NCBI GenBank assembly: GCA_018829205.1
Contig: JAHJUE010000009.1
Location: 62,001-126,000 of the forward strand
Reading direction: 5' to 3'
Source of the DNA: Bacteroidota bacterium
Lineage (GTDB): Bacteria; Bacteroidota; Ignavibacteria; Ignavibacteriales; Melioribacteraceae
DNA length: 64,000 bases
Notes under the pieces: generated by a model
What the model was told of the DNA's origin: nothing
Databases searched by the model: none
What the model saw: the letters and a program-made list of their open reading frames with translations, nothing else
Shown here: positions 1 through 9,735 of the stretch, in pieces
Layout: every line of letters begins with the position of its first letter
How positions within the stretch are numbered: the first letter of the stretch is position 1
Made by a program: the position numbers and the translations under genes

Positions 1-1354
1 ATAACATCACAAATAATCCGCCGAAATAAATTGTTCCGCCTATTGAACGGATAATATACATCGGAACAATTTGAATTACTGTTTCAAGAAAATTTGGATA
101 TTGAAGAATACCGAGCGGAGTAAATTGTTTCCACATTAATGATTGAGCTAATCCCGCCCAATACATTGAACTTGCATAAACAACAATTCCTAATGTTCCA
201 AGCCAGAAATGTGTTGTCGCCAATTTTTTTGAATATAATGTAGTACCCCACATTTTGGGAACAAGCCAATATAACATACCGAATGTTAAAAATCCGTTCC
301 AGCCTAAAGCTCCAATATGAACGTGAGCAATTATCCAGTCAGTGAAATGAGCAAGTCCGTTTACGCTTTTTAATGAAAGCATAGGTCCTTCAAATGTAGC
401 CATACCGTAAGCTGTAACCGCGACAACCATAAATTTTAATACCGGTTCATCTCTTACCTTATCCCACGCGCCCCTAAGAGTTAAAAGTCCGTTTAACATA
501 CCGCCCCAAGAAGGCGCAATGAGCATAATTGAGAATACAGTTCCCAACGATTGCGCCCAATCAGGTAACGCAGAATAAAGAAGATGGTGAGGACCCGCCC
601 ATATATATAAAAATATTAATGCCCAGAAATGAAGTATGGAAAGCCGGTATGAATAAACCGGTCTGTTTGCTGCTTTGGGCAGATAATAATACATAAGTCC
701 CAAATACGGTGTAGTTAAAAAGAAAGCCACCGCATTATGTCCGTACCACCACTGAACAAGCGCGTCCTGAACTCCTGCGTAAACAGGATAGCTTTTTAGA
801 AAACTTACAGGTATTTCAATTGAGTTAACTATATGAAGAACTGCGACAGTAACAAATGTTGCTATATAGAACCAGATTGCAACATACATATGTTTTTCGC
901 GTCTTTTAACAATTGTTCCCATCATGTTTATGCCGAAGGCAACCCAAATAACAGCGATTAAAATATCTATAGGCCATTCAAGTTCAGCGTATTCTTTTGA
1001 TGTTGTAATTCCCATAACAAGAGTTAAAGCCGCAGCGACAATAATTAATTGCCATCCCCAGAAATGAATTTTACTTAAAAGATCGTTGAACATTCTCGCT
1101 TTACAAAGTCTCTGCAATGAATAATAAATTCCGGCAAACATAGCGTTACCCACAAATGCAAATATTACTGCATTTGTATGAAGAGGTCTTAATCTTCCGA
1201 AAGTTGTTTGAGGAATTCCAAGATTTAATTCGGGGAGATATATTTGAAATGCAAGCAGCAATCCTACAAGCATTCCAACTATGCCCCATAATACAGTCGC
1301 GATAGTAAACTGTTTTACTATATGATTATCGTAACTGAATTTTTCCACATTCAT
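1..1354 (-). CDS. ccoN: cbb3-type cytochrome c oxidase subunit I (CcoN), partial
   Basis: Catalytic haem-copper subunit of the high-affinity cbb3 oxidase, an inner-membrane enzyme reducing O2 to water. The reading frame runs from ATG at 1354 off the left edge, giving 451 codons. CcoN is usually about 470-480 residues, so only the C-terminus (or a fused CcoO) is missing. Translation shows many membrane helices and the expected histidines: LHTN early (low-spin haem ligand region), WWYGHNAV and GPHHL (CuB ligand region) and HVHIGALGW. The AYGMATFEGP segment fits the helix carrying the cbb3-specific cross-linked tyrosine. A strong AGGAG lies 8 bases before the ATG. It follows ccoI and ccoS on the same strand after 54 bases, so the three are probably one operon. 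The missing end prevents telling whether N and O are fused, as in some Bacteroidota. Confidence 0.96.
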   Translation of the reverse strand, partial: MNVEKFSYDNHIVKQFTIATVLWGIVGMLVGLLLAFQIYLPELNLGIPQTTFGRLRPLHTNAVIFAFVGNAMFAGIYYSLQRLCKARMFNDLLSKIHFWGWQLIIVAAALTLVMGITTSKEYAELEWPIDILIAVIWVAFGINMMGTIVKRREKHMYVAIWFYIATFVTVAVLHIVNSIEIPVSFLKSYPVYAGVQDALVQWWYGHNAVAFFLTTPYLGLMYYYLPKAANRPVYSYRLSILHFWALIFLYIWAGPHHLLYSALPDWAQSLGTVFSIMLIAPSWGGMLNGLLTLRGAWDKVRDEPVLKFMVVAVTAYGMATFEGPMLSLKSVNGLAHFTDWIIAHVHIGALGWNGFLTFGMLYWLVPKMWGTTLYSKKLATTHFWLGTLGIVVYASSMYWAGLAQSLMWKQFTPLGILQYPNFLETVIQIVPMYIIRSIGGTIYFGGLFVML

Positions 1355-1408
1355 AGAAGCGGCTCCTTTTTTTGTGCAATTTTGGGTACTAAGATAATTA
1401 TTTCAGAA

Positions 1409-1597
1409 TTATTTTTCCGATTTAATATCCTCTTTTTTATTTTCTTTTTCATTTTTAATTTTATCGTCAAATAATATTCTTACGGAAGGAGTGTATTTAT
1501 CATCATATTGACCGCTTTTTACTGCCCATAGATATGCGATTAAAAATCCTACTGCCACAAGTAAACTAAAACCGATTAATACTAAAATTACTGACAC
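1409..1597 (-). CDS. ccoS: cbb3 oxidase maturation protein CcoS
   Basis: A 62-residue small membrane protein needed for assembly of active cbb3 oxidase. It has one N-terminal transmembrane helix (about residues 3-25) ending in the AYLWAVKSGQYDD segment typical of CcoS, followed by a short lysine/glutamate-rich tail. The start is GTG at 1597. It shares one base with the TAG stop of ccoI (TAGTG), so translation is probably coupled to that gene. The tail after residue 37 is longer and more charged than the core and looks low in complexity. Position between ccoI and ccoN supports the assignment. Confidence 0.93.
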   Translation of the reverse strand: MSVILVLIGFSLLVAVGFLIAYLWAVKSGQYDDKYTPSVRILFDDKIKNEKENKKEDIKSEK

Positions 1598-4011
1598 TAA
1601 ATTAATCCTTTTCTCTTAGCGAGAATATTTGTTGAAAATGTTGTGAACACAACAACCGTAATAGAACTTAAAGGCATTAGGATTGCCGCAATAATTGGGG
1701 AGAGCGTACCTTGAACGGCAAAACTTAAACCGATTATATTATATAAAAATGAAATAGCAAAACTGGTAATAATAATTTTTTTACTCGTATTTGAAAATTT
1801 TATAAAATCATTCAGTTTTATAAACGAATCGGCTTCAAGAATTCCGTCGCACGCGGGGGAAAAATTATTTATATTTTCCGAAACCGTAATTCCCACATCG
1901 CTTTGCTGCAAAGCACCTGCGTCGTTTAATCCGTCGCCTATCATTAATACCTTTTTCCCGTTCTCCTGAAGCCGGTTTATAAAATTAAGTTTATTTTGAG
2001 GGCTCTGTTTAAAATGCATTCCGGTATTATCTTTAAACATTTTAATTAAAGTTTCTTTTTCACCGTCATTATCACCAGATAAAAGCGAGAGTGAAAATTT
2101 ATTCTCGAAAGAATCTATTATATCTTTCAGCCCCTTCCTGTAAGTGTTTGAGATTTTGTAAAATCCTTTTATACTGCCGTTGATGGAAATAAGAATTTTT
2201 GTACCTGCCGAATTATTACTTTGTGCTTCGGGCGCTACATAATCCGCAGAGCCGATCTTCACTAAATTACAGTCAACAACTGCTTCAATTCCTTTTCCAG
2301 CAATCTCTTTGTAATCCGATATTTCATTAAAATATTCTGAATCCAGATATTTGTTTATGTTTCCGCTGAGCGGATGTGAAGAGTTTCTTACAACAGATTT
2401 TACGAGCATTTTTTCGTAATTCGTTAACTTTTCCCCCTCATATTGAATATTCGCATTTTGCGATTCGGTTATTGTGCCGGTTTTATCGAAAACAACATCG
2501 GTAATCTTGGACAGCTTTTCTATAATGTGAGCATTTTTCAAATAAAATTTATTGCGTCCGAAAATTCTAAGTGCACTACCCAATGTAAAAGGAGTAGAAA
2601 GCGCAAGCGCGCATGGACAAGCAATAATCAGTACCGCAGTTAAAGCGTTAAATCCAAGTTCTGAATTCAGCGGCAGCCAGTAAAAAAAAGAAGCTAAGGC
2701 AATTGCTATTACGGCAAATGTAAAATATTTGCTTACCAAATTAACAAGCGAATCAATATTGCTTTTATAATTTTTATCGAACGCTTTATTGTTCCATAAT
2801 TGTGTTAAATAACTTTGAGAAATCTCTTTAATTGTTTCAACTTCAATTGCTCCGCCAATTTGTTTGCCTCCGGCATAAATCATTTCACCGTTATTTTTAA
2901 TTTCAGGGGTCGATTCCCCAGTAACAAAACTGTAATCAATATTAGCAAGTCCTTTTATTAAAACAGAATCGGCGGGAATCAATTCATTATTCTTAATAAT
3001 AATTCTTTTTCCTGTTTTTAGTTTTTCAACTGGAATTGTTGTTTCTTCTCCGTTTTTTATTATTGTTACTGCTATTGGGAAATAAGACTTATAGTTCCTT
3101 TCGAAATTGAGCGTATCGTATGTTTTGTTTTGGAAAAGTCTGCCTATCAATAAAAAAAATACAAGTCCGGAAAGTGAATCTAGATAACCTGCGTCGGATT
3201 TAGAAATTATTTCAAAAATGCTTCTTATAAAAAGAACCGAAATACCAATTGTTATTGGGACGTCAATATTTACTATTTTTTTTCTTAATCCTTTAAAAGC
3301 TGAAATAAAATAATCACTTGCGCTGTAAAAGAAAACCGGAAGAGCGAGAACAATATTAATATAACCGAAATATACTTTTAACTCTTCTGTCGCGAAATCC
3401 GTAATAGATAAATATTCTGGAAAACTTAAAAGCATTATATTTCCGAAACAGAAACCGGCGACGCCAATTTTGTACAATAGATTCTTATTTAAGTCTGTTT
3501 TTATATCTTTGTTTTCTTCCTGAAGATTTAAATCTGGTTCATATCCAATCGAATCCAGCAGTTCTACTACCTTCTTTAATGAAGTTTCATTTTTTTTATA
3601 TTTTATAAAAATTCGTTTCTGAAGAAAATTAACTTCCGATTGAACTATGCCCGATTCAAGTTTGTAAAGATTTTCTAATATCCATATACATGAACTGCAG
3701 TGCATCTGAGGAATACTGAACGTAACTTTGGAAATCTTCCCGTCCGAAAAATCCAATAAATTATTTATTAAATCATTGTCGTCAAGGAAATCATAATTAC
3801 GTTTTATTGAAATGTTTTTTTTAATGCCGGGCTGCTCGTCAATCGAATAATAGTTGCAGAGATTATTGTTATCTAGAATTTCGTAAACGGTTTTGCAGCC
3901 GTTGCAGCAGAAGTATTTATCATCTATAAATATTTCCTTATCGGGACATTCATCGCCGCAATGAAAACATTTAATCTTTTTAGTAATTATTTTTTCTTCA
4001 GATATCTGCAA
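1597..4011 (-). CDS. ccoI: Cu-translocating P-type ATPase CcoI/FixI
   Basis: Copper-transporting P1B ATPase that supplies copper for cbb3 oxidase assembly. In order: an N-terminal cysteine-rich metal-binding region (CFHCGDEC, then CCNGC, residues about 15-40), an HMA-like domain with MHCSSC near residue 104, membrane helices, the ion-binding CPC motif in ACPCALAL, the phosphorylation motif DKTGTIT, the SSHPLSG motif and the GDGLND hinge. At 804 residues it is normal for FixI-type proteins with the extra N-terminal domain. The start appears to be TTG at 4011 with no clear ribosome-binding site. No in-frame ATG precedes the first cysteine motif, so the start is the least certain part. It heads the ccoI-ccoS-ccoN run. 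Confidence 0.95.
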   Translation of the reverse strand: MQISEEKIITKKIKCFHCGDECPDKEIFIDDKYFCCNGCKTVYEILDNNNLCNYYSIDEQPGIKKNISIKRNYDFLDDNDLINNLLDFSDGKISKVTFSIPQMHCSSCIWILENLYKLESGIVQSEVNFLQKRIFIKYKKNETSLKKVVELLDSIGYEPDLNLQEENKDIKTDLNKNLLYKIGVAGFCFGNIMLLSFPEYLSITDFATEELKVYFGYINIVLALPVFFYSASDYFISAFKGLRKKIVNIDVPITIGISVLFIRSIFEIISKSDAGYLDSLSGLVFFLLIGRLFQNKTYDTLNFERNYKSYFPIAVTIIKNGEETTIPVEKLKTGKRIIIKNNELIPADSVLIKGLANIDYSFVTGESTPEIKNNGEMIYAGGKQIGGAIEVETIKEISQSYLTQLWNNKAFDKNYKSNIDSLVNLVSKYFTFAVIAIALASFFYWLPLNSELGFNALTAVLIIACPCALALSTPFTLGSALRIFGRNKFYLKNAHIIEKLSKITDVVFDKTGTITESQNANIQYEGEKLTNYEKMLVKSVVRNSSHPLSGNINKYLDSEYFNEISDYKEIAGKGIEAVVDCNLVKIGSADYVAPEAQSNNSAGTKILISINGSIKGFYKISNTYRKGLKDIIDSFENKFSLSLLSGDNDGEKETLIKMFKDNTGMHFKQSPQNKLNFINRLQENGKKVLMIGDGLNDAGALQQSDVGITVSENINNFSPACDGILEADSFIKLNDFIKFSNTSKKIIITSFAISFLYNIIGLSFAVQGTLSPIIAAILMPLSSITVVVFTTFSTNILAKRKGLI

Positions 4012-4160
4012 TTTTATATTTGGTTTATATAATGAAAGTAAAATTTTCTATTCAGCGCAAATCCGGTGTGTTAATATTACAGGATATTGGGTGTTTAATA
4101 ATAATAAAATCGGGAAAAACATAACAGATGGCGGAATAAAATATCTTATAAAAAGGGAGG

Positions 4161-4195
4161 AAAAAGGGACAGCCAGTTTAAATTAACTGTCCCTT
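4161..4195 (-). terminator. Rho-independent terminator of the phosphate transporter gene
   Basis: A perfect 9-bp inverted repeat (AAGGGACAG at 4164-4172, CTGTCCCTT at 4187-4195) is followed, on the minus strand, by five T. It lies just past the stop codon of the gene ending at 4203. Confidence 0.85.
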
Positions 4196-4202
4196 AAAAA
4201 AT

Positions 4203-6443
4203 TTATTTCTTTTGAAATCCTTCGTAGTTTTTCTTAAATACTGTTACCAGGTTATTTAGGTCATTTGATAAAGATTCACTATCTGCCAGAAGACCGAGAT
4301 AAAGAAGACTACCTCTGGTTGATGATGAACCGAGTTTAATTCTTAATACCTGATTTTCATCGAACTCATGCATTTTATTTTTAAACTCTCCGTACGCTAT
4401 GCTGAATTTTTCCAAATCTGAAAAGTTTTTAGTTTCAAAGAACCTTACGGATTCCGATATCTGCATAAATAATAGATCATTAAGTTTCTTTAATTCCTCA
4501 AGCTGCTGGTTGGAAGGTTTTTTATGATTGTTATCCAAATGATCAAAACATTTTTGATTGATTTCTTTAGAGTTATTATAGATGCTTTGTATTGCCGCAA
4601 TAATTTTACCGAAACGTTTATCCTTTTTTACGTCATCTTCCGGAAGGCTTTTTACAGCGTTAAAGATGTTGGAAATAAGCACATTTGTTTGTTTCTTAAG
4701 TTTCTTTGAATCTTTTTTTCCCTCTTTAATTGTTTCCCTGTTTTCGTTTTTTATTCCGGTATAAGTAATTGAGATTATATTTTTAACTGTCTTTAAAAAT
4801 ATTGACGTATCATCCATTACGCTTTTTATTGCTTCCAATCCGCTTGTTGTTCCGTCATAATAAGAAGCTTCAAGTTCTTCATCCTCTTTTTCCCTCACTC
4901 TATGCGCGATATGACTTTTATAAATTATATATCCGACAATACCGATTAATACAACTATGGCGGGAAGTTCTCCGTAATATATAACAGTCGCTAATAATCC
5001 GGAAGCGGTTAAGGCAATAAGAGCAGTAAAAAACCATAATCCGATAACCGATAAAACTCCAGATATTCTGTAAACAGCGCTTTCTCTTCCCCATGCTTTA
5101 TCCGAAAATGAGGTTCCCATAGCAACCATGAACGTAATAAATGTTGTTGAGAAAGGAAGCTTTAAAGAAGTACCTAAAGATATCACCATACTTGCAATCA
5201 TTAAATTTGAAGACGCCCGTATCAGGTCAAATGACGGCTGATCTTTCTTCTTTTTAACAGGCACCATGCTTTGATCAAGTCTCCTGCTAATAAAATTTTG
5301 AACGGAAACAGGTGTAATTTTTTTCACCGAGTTTAATAAACTTATATTCATTCTTACAAGCGATCTTGAAAGCATTGTTGACTCAAATCTTTCAAATCCC
5401 TCATGCTGTCTTCCTAGGTTTACCTCGGTTTTTGTTACTGATCTAGCTTTCTTCGAAACCCAAAGAGTAACAACCATAACGCATCCGGCAAGCAGCAGAA
5501 GCAGAGTATCAGATTGTACCGGGTCATTTAAAGAAGTCATTAAAAGATTTGAAGGGTCGTCGCTTAATAATCCGGCTTGATATGAACTTAATCCGGCAAG
5601 AGGAACACCAATAAAATTAACAAGGTCGTTTCCGGCAAACGCTAGTGCTAGCGCAAAAGTGCCAATTAGTACAATTAATTTTAGAATATTATAGTTTGAA
5701 AACCATTGAATCATCTGAAGCAGAATTGTCCAGAAAAGGAAGTTTCCAATTAGTATTAAATCGCTATTTGCATGAATCCATGCTTGGCCATCAGAGTCAA
5801 TTATTGAAGAACCTTTTGCTCCTTTTATTAAAATAAAAAATATAATAGCCGTTAATCCGGCTCCTCCCCAAATTGCGCCGTATCGTTTAAGTCTTTTTTG
5901 ATAGTCAAATGTAAAAATTAATCTTGATATAAATTGAAACAACGCCCCAACCGAGAAGGCGACAAGAACAGAAATAAGAATGCCCGATATAATTGCGAAT
6001 GCTTTACTTGTATTTATATACTTTACAAGATCAGCTAAGTTTTCCGAACTTGAATAAATTTTAATTAATGAAACAGCCAGCGAGGCTCCGAGCAGTTCAA
6101 ATACAATTGAAACGGTTGTTGATGTAGGCATACCGAAAGTATTAAACGTGTCCAGTAGAATAACATCGGTAATCATAACGGCCAAAAATATTACCATTAC
6201 ATCCGAGTAATAAAATTGATCCGGATTAAAAATTCCTTTTCGCGCAACTTCCATTATACCGCTTGAGAAAGTTGTTCCTACCAAAATTCCCAAACTGGCA
6301 ACAATCATTATAACGTGACGCGGAGCTACTTTTGAGCCGACTGCGGAATTTAGGAAGTTTACGGCATCGTTGGCAACGCCAACTACCAAGTCAGAGATTG
6401 CAAATAAAAATAAGATTACAACAATTACTAAATATAAATCCAT
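4203..6443 (-). CDS. PiT-family inorganic phosphate transporter with PhoU-like C-terminal domain
   Basis: Membrane symporter for inorganic phosphate (PHO4/PiT family). The family signature appears twice: GVANDAVNFLNSAVGSK near residue 22 and FAGNDLVNFIGVPLAG in the second half, as expected from the internally duplicated fold. At 746 residues it is much longer than a minimal PiT protein. After the last membrane helix (about residue 510) come some 220 soluble, helix-prone, charged residues that resemble the PhoU/DUF47 bundle found in some PiT proteins. ATG at 6443 is preceded by GGGA. It stands alone between the terminator downstream and a 332-base divergent intergenic region. Substrate is inferred from the family. 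Confidence 0.9.
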   Translation of the reverse strand: MDLYLVIVVILFLFAISDLVVGVANDAVNFLNSAVGSKVAPRHVIMIVASLGILVGTTFSSGIMEVARKGIFNPDQFYYSDVMVIFLAVMITDVILLDTFNTFGMPTSTTVSIVFELLGASLAVSLIKIYSSSENLADLVKYINTSKAFAIISGILISVLVAFSVGALFQFISRLIFTFDYQKRLKRYGAIWGGAGLTAIIFFILIKGAKGSSIIDSDGQAWIHANSDLILIGNFLFWTILLQMIQWFSNYNILKLIVLIGTFALALAFAGNDLVNFIGVPLAGLSSYQAGLLSDDPSNLLMTSLNDPVQSDTLLLLLAGCVMVVTLWVSKKARSVTKTEVNLGRQHEGFERFESTMLSRSLVRMNISLLNSVKKITPVSVQNFISRRLDQSMVPVKKKKDQPSFDLIRASSNLMIASMVISLGTSLKLPFSTTFITFMVAMGTSFSDKAWGRESAVYRISGVLSVIGLWFFTALIALTASGLLATVIYYGELPAIVVLIGIVGYIIYKSHIAHRVREKEDEELEASYYDGTTSGLEAIKSVMDDTSIFLKTVKNIISITYTGIKNENRETIKEGKKDSKKLKKQTNVLISNIFNAVKSLPEDDVKKDKRFGKIIAAIQSIYNNSKEINQKCFDHLDNNHKKPSNQQLEELKKLNDLLFMQISESVRFFETKNFSDLEKFSIAYGEFKNKMHEFDENQVLRIKLGSSSTRGSLLYLGLLADSESLSNDLNNLVTVFKKNYEGFQKK

Positions 6444-6775
6444 TTTGATCCCAATTTATTTCAAGGCAAGTTTATTACAATGAATGCAGAACTAAATTAT
6501 TTCCATTATTCCCAATTAGAATTTTAACGTAAATTTATAAACTGGCAAAGTTAAATAATTGTTAAGTTTCTATTCCCGGACAATTTTACCGCTTATAACC
6601 GTTTGTCTAAAATTTGCAATCTTTTCGAGAAAAACAAATAAAATTTCATTTCAAATTTAATGTTTGTCGGAAATGTTGATTTTGAGAAATATTAAGCCTT
6701 TTTTTTTATATGTGGATTAGTTTGATTAAATTTAACGTTTAAGAAATTATATTATTGCAATAACACGGAGTTAAT
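6444..6775. other. Divergent intergenic region, no gene seen
   Basis: This 332-base AT-rich spacer separates the phosphate transporter (minus) from the short-chain dehydrogenase (plus), so it should hold both promoters. I found no convincing Pho-box-like direct repeats, no RNA structure and no credible ORF. A GGAG ribosome-binding site for the plus-strand gene lies at 6767-6770. Confidence 0.6.
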
Positions 6776-7546
6776 ATGGAATCATTAAAAAACAAAATAA
6801 TTTTTATAACTGGGGCTACTGCGGGAATTGGTAAATCGACAGCATTTGCTTTTGCCAAGCAGGGAGCTAAATTGGTATTAACGGCCAGAAGAGAAGAAGT
6901 ATTAAACAACCTTGCCGGTGAATTAAAAAATAAATTTAATATAGAAGTATATACATCAAAAATGGATGTGAAAAATGCCGAAGAAGTTAAAAATGTAATT
7001 AGCTCGTTGCCGGCTAGGTGGTCCGATATAGATATTCTTATAAACAATGCGGGACTCGCAAAAGGGTTCGGTCATATATATGAAGATGATCCTGCCAATT
7101 GGGATGAAATGATTGACACAAATCTTAAAGGCGCTTTGTATGTTATCCGTTACATTGTTCCGGGAATGATTAAAAGAGGAAGCGGTCATGTGATTAACCT
7201 GGGTTCAACCGCCGGTCATATGTCATATGCAAACGGCGGAGTTTACTGCGCAACCAAATTCGGGATACGTGCTATATCCGACGCTTTAAGAATTGAACTT
7301 CTTGATAAAAATATAAGAGTAAGCTCCGTTGATCCAGGTGCGGTTGAAACCGAATTCAGCAACAATAGATTTAACGGCGATAAGGCAAGAGCTAAAAAAG
7401 TATATGAAGGAACTACACCGCTTAACGGTGATGATATTGCCGAAGCAATTTTATTCTGCGCCAGCCGTCCGCCTCATGCTAATATTAACGAAGTGATAAT
7501 TACACCGAATGTTCAGGCAAATTCATTTTTTATTCACAGAAAATAA
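6776..7546 (+). CDS. SDR-family NAD(P)-dependent oxidoreductase (YdfG-like)
   Basis: Classical short-chain dehydrogenase/reductase of 256 residues. The Rossmann cofactor motif TGATAGIGKS is at residues 12-21, the NNAG motif is near residue 90, a serine-containing strand (NLGSTAG) follows, and the catalytic YCATK is near residue 158. The basic residues in LTARREE after strand 2 favour NADP(H). Overall pattern and length are close to YdfG, the 3-hydroxy acid/serine dehydrogenase that can also reduce malonic semialdehyde. The exact substrate cannot be read from sequence. ATG at 6776 has GGAG five bases upstream. The gene is followed by a strong hairpin shared with the convergent yciO-like gene. 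Confidence 0.9.
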   Translation: MESLKNKIIFITGATAGIGKSTAFAFAKQGAKLVLTARREEVLNNLAGELKNKFNIEVYTSKMDVKNAEEVKNVISSLPARWSDIDILINNAGLAKGFGHIYEDDPANWDEMIDTNLKGALYVIRYIVPGMIKRGSGHVINLGSTAGHMSYANGGVYCATKFGIRAISDALRIELLDKNIRVSSVDPGAVETEFSNNRFNGDKARAKKVYEGTTPLNGDDIAEAILFCASRPPHANINEVIITPNVQANSFFIHRK

Positions 7547-7552
7547 AAATCT

Positions 7553-7581
7553 TATAGTGCAGATTATTAATCTGCACTATA
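7553..7581. terminator. Bidirectional terminator between SDR and YciO-like genes
   Basis: A perfect 12-bp stem (TATAGTGCAGAT at 7553-7564, its complement at 7570-7581) has a 5-base loop. T-rich runs follow on both strands (GTTTTA on plus, GATTTTTATTTT on minus), as expected between convergent genes. Confidence 0.9.
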
Positions 7582-7584
7582 GTT

Positions 7585-8199
7585 TTATGCAAGTATATTA
7601 ATGTCTCCTTTACCTTCCCGTATAATTTCCGCTTCATCTCCGGTTAAATCGACTATTGTAGAAGTTTTGCTGTTTAATACGCCTGAAGCAAGCATTAAAT
7701 CAACTTGTGTATTTAAAATATACCTTATTTCTTCCGGATCGTACAATAGTTCACCTTTGCGCGTTGTAACGCTGGTACTGATTATCGGATTACCCAATTC
7801 TTTTACAAGCGTGCGTGCAATTTCATTGTCGGGTACGCGAATACCAACGGATTTTCTTTTTGTCCATAATTTTTTGGGAACCTCGCGCGCAGCTGGAAGA
7901 ACGCAAGTAAACGGTCCGGGCAGCAGTCTTTTCATTGTTTTATATGAATAATCCGATACCTTCGCATATTTAGAGATATCTTTTAAATCGGCGCATAAAA
8001 AACTAAATAGTTTTGTACCCGCTTCATTTTTTATTGAGTAAATTCTTTCAACCGCTTCTTTGTTGAATATATCGCAGCCTAAACCGTATACAGTATCGGT
8101 AGGATAAATTATAACTCCGCCCTGCTTTAATACTTCAACGGCTTTATTAATATACCTCAGCTGAGGCGTAACAGGATGAAGCTCGTAATATTCCATCAT
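7585..8199 (-). CDS. yciO: YrdC/Sua5-domain protein, YciO subgroup
   Basis: A 204-residue protein of the threonylcarbamoyl-AMP synthase superfamily, whose main members (Sua5/TsaC) make the precursor of t6A in tRNA. The core reads GGVIIYPTDTVYGLGCD near residue 30, with SVGIRVPDN and PIISTSV farther on and VDLTGDEAEIIREGKGD at the end. The N-terminal YYELHPVTPQ and the overall layout match E. coli YciO more than TsaC. YciO's contribution to t6A synthesis is less certain, so the biochemical role is left open. Two ATG codons lie in tandem at 8199 and 8196, preceded by AGGAG. Either could start, with a difference of one residue. Confidence 0.88.
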   Translation of the reverse strand: MMEYYELHPVTPQLRYINKAVEVLKQGGVIIYPTDTVYGLGCDIFNKEAVERIYSIKNEAGTKLFSFLCADLKDISKYAKVSDYSYKTMKRLLPGPFTCVLPAAREVPKKLWTKRKSVGIRVPDNEIARTLVKELGNPIISTSVTTRKGELLYDPEEIRYILNTQVDLMLASGVLNSKTSTIVDLTGDEAEIIREGKGDINILA

Positions 8200-8350
8200 A
8201 ATGAACTCCTATGAAATTAAATTTGAGGTATTTAAAATCCCAAAAGGTTGGAGAGTTATTTTTACAATATATAGAAAATAGGATATGTTTTGTAATTGTC
8301 AATAAAAATATTTATGATTAAAACCATTAATTAAATTTCTGAAGGTTCTA

Positions 8351-9502
8351 TTGAAATTTAAAAATATTTCCCGGCAGGTTTTAATACTTGGAATGATAAG
8401 TTTCTTTACTGATTTCGCAAGTGAAATGCTTTATCCGGTAGCTCCTATATTTTTAACCGGTGCGCTCGGCGCTTCAATGGCTGTTGTGGGAATTATTGAA
8501 GGATTTGCGGAAGTTATTGCCGGATTATTAAAAGGTTATTTCGGATTTCTTTCGGACAAAATCGGGAAACGTTCCATTTTTGTTATGCTGGGATATGGAT
8601 TGTCTTCAATAATAAAACCTTTACCCGGATTTCTTCCAAATGTGATAACTGTTGCGCTTTCGCGCGGACTTGATAGAGTAGGCAAAGGAATTAGAACTTC
8701 CCCTAGAGATGCGCTTTTAGCGGCAAATTCAAACGGAAATTCGGGCGCAGTATTCGGATTTCATAGAAGTATGGATACATTTGGCGCTGTTGCCGGACCT
8801 CTGGCCGCGCTTGTTATTCTATATTTTGTACCCGGAGAATATGCAATTGTTTATTTGGCAGCTGTTATTCCATCAATATTTGCTGTTTATTTTACATTCC
8901 TTGTGAAAGACCCGAGGAATATTACGCCGGTTTCTAAAAAGAAACATTATAAAGAATTCTGGAAAGAAGCGCCTAAGCAGTATAAATATATACTTGTAAT
9001 TATTACAATTTTTTCTTTCGTAAACAGCAGCGATGTTTTTTTAATCTTAAAATCACGCGATATTTCTCAATCGGATTCTACTGCAATTTTAGGGTACGTA
9101 TTCTATAATTTCATTTACGCTTTCGGTAGCTATCCGGCCGGAATGCTGTCAGATAAATTCGGGAAGAAAAATATTTTTACAATTGGACTAATTGTTTTTT
9201 CGCTTGTTTATTTCGGATTCGCGGTTAGTGAAAATATGATGTTGATTTGGCTGCTTTTCGCTTTTTACGGAATTTATTCGGCAGCAACTGAGGGAATTAC
9301 AAAAGCATGGGTCGCGGATTTAATTCCCGACCATTTCCGCGGAACGGGCATTGGAATGTTAAATATGTTCACGAGTTTTGCTGTTATGTTCGGCTCAATT
9401 TTTACAGGAATTTTATGGGATCAATTCGGTTCTCAGGTTCCGTTTATTTTATCGGCGGTTGTCAGTTTAATTATTGCGGTGATTCTGCTATTAAAAAAAT
9501 AA
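8351..9502 (+). CDS. MFS transporter
   Basis: A 383-residue major facilitator superfamily permease with about 12 predicted membrane helices. MFS motif A occurs in both halves as expected: GFLSDKIGKRS near residue 62 and GMLSDKFGKKN near residue 266. RVGKGIRTSPRDAL, around residues 110-125, is a motif seen in a subgroup of uncharacterised MFS proteins. Substrate is unknown. The start is TTG at 8351 with AAGG eight bases upstream; no in-frame ATG lies close by. It is transcribed divergently from the yciO-like gene across about 150 bases. No neighbour suggests a substrate. Confidence 0.88.
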   Translation: MKFKNISRQVLILGMISFFTDFASEMLYPVAPIFLTGALGASMAVVGIIEGFAEVIAGLLKGYFGFLSDKIGKRSIFVMLGYGLSSIIKPLPGFLPNVITVALSRGLDRVGKGIRTSPRDALLAANSNGNSGAVFGFHRSMDTFGAVAGPLAALVILYFVPGEYAIVYLAAVIPSIFAVYFTFLVKDPRNITPVSKKKHYKEFWKEAPKQYKYILVIITIFSFVNSSDVFLILKSRDISQSDSTAILGYVFYNFIYAFGSYPAGMLSDKFGKKNIFTIGLIVFSLVYFGFAVSENMMLIWLLFAFYGIYSAATEGITKAWVADLIPDHFRGTGIGMLNMFTSFAVMFGSIFTGILWDQFGSQVPFILSAVVSLIIAVILLLKK

Positions 9503-9735
9503 ATACTTTCCCGATCGGTAATTATTTTGCAATATTTGATTTGCCGAATGTATTCTAAAATTCATACATTTATACATTCATATGTTAATACAACCTTTCA
9601 GTCATACAATTCTTTATTCAAATTAAAAACAATTACAAAAAACTGCTTTACATAACTTGAATTCCTTTATAATTCCTTTTCGTTTTATTATAAGATTTTC
9701 TTATCTTTTATCTTGTTTTATAAAAAAGTTATGTG

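Noticed and set aside
9503-9735. preQ1 riboswitch upstream of queC
   Set aside because: No preQ1-I-type CTA-rich loop or A-rich tail could be found; the spacer is plain AT-rich sequence.
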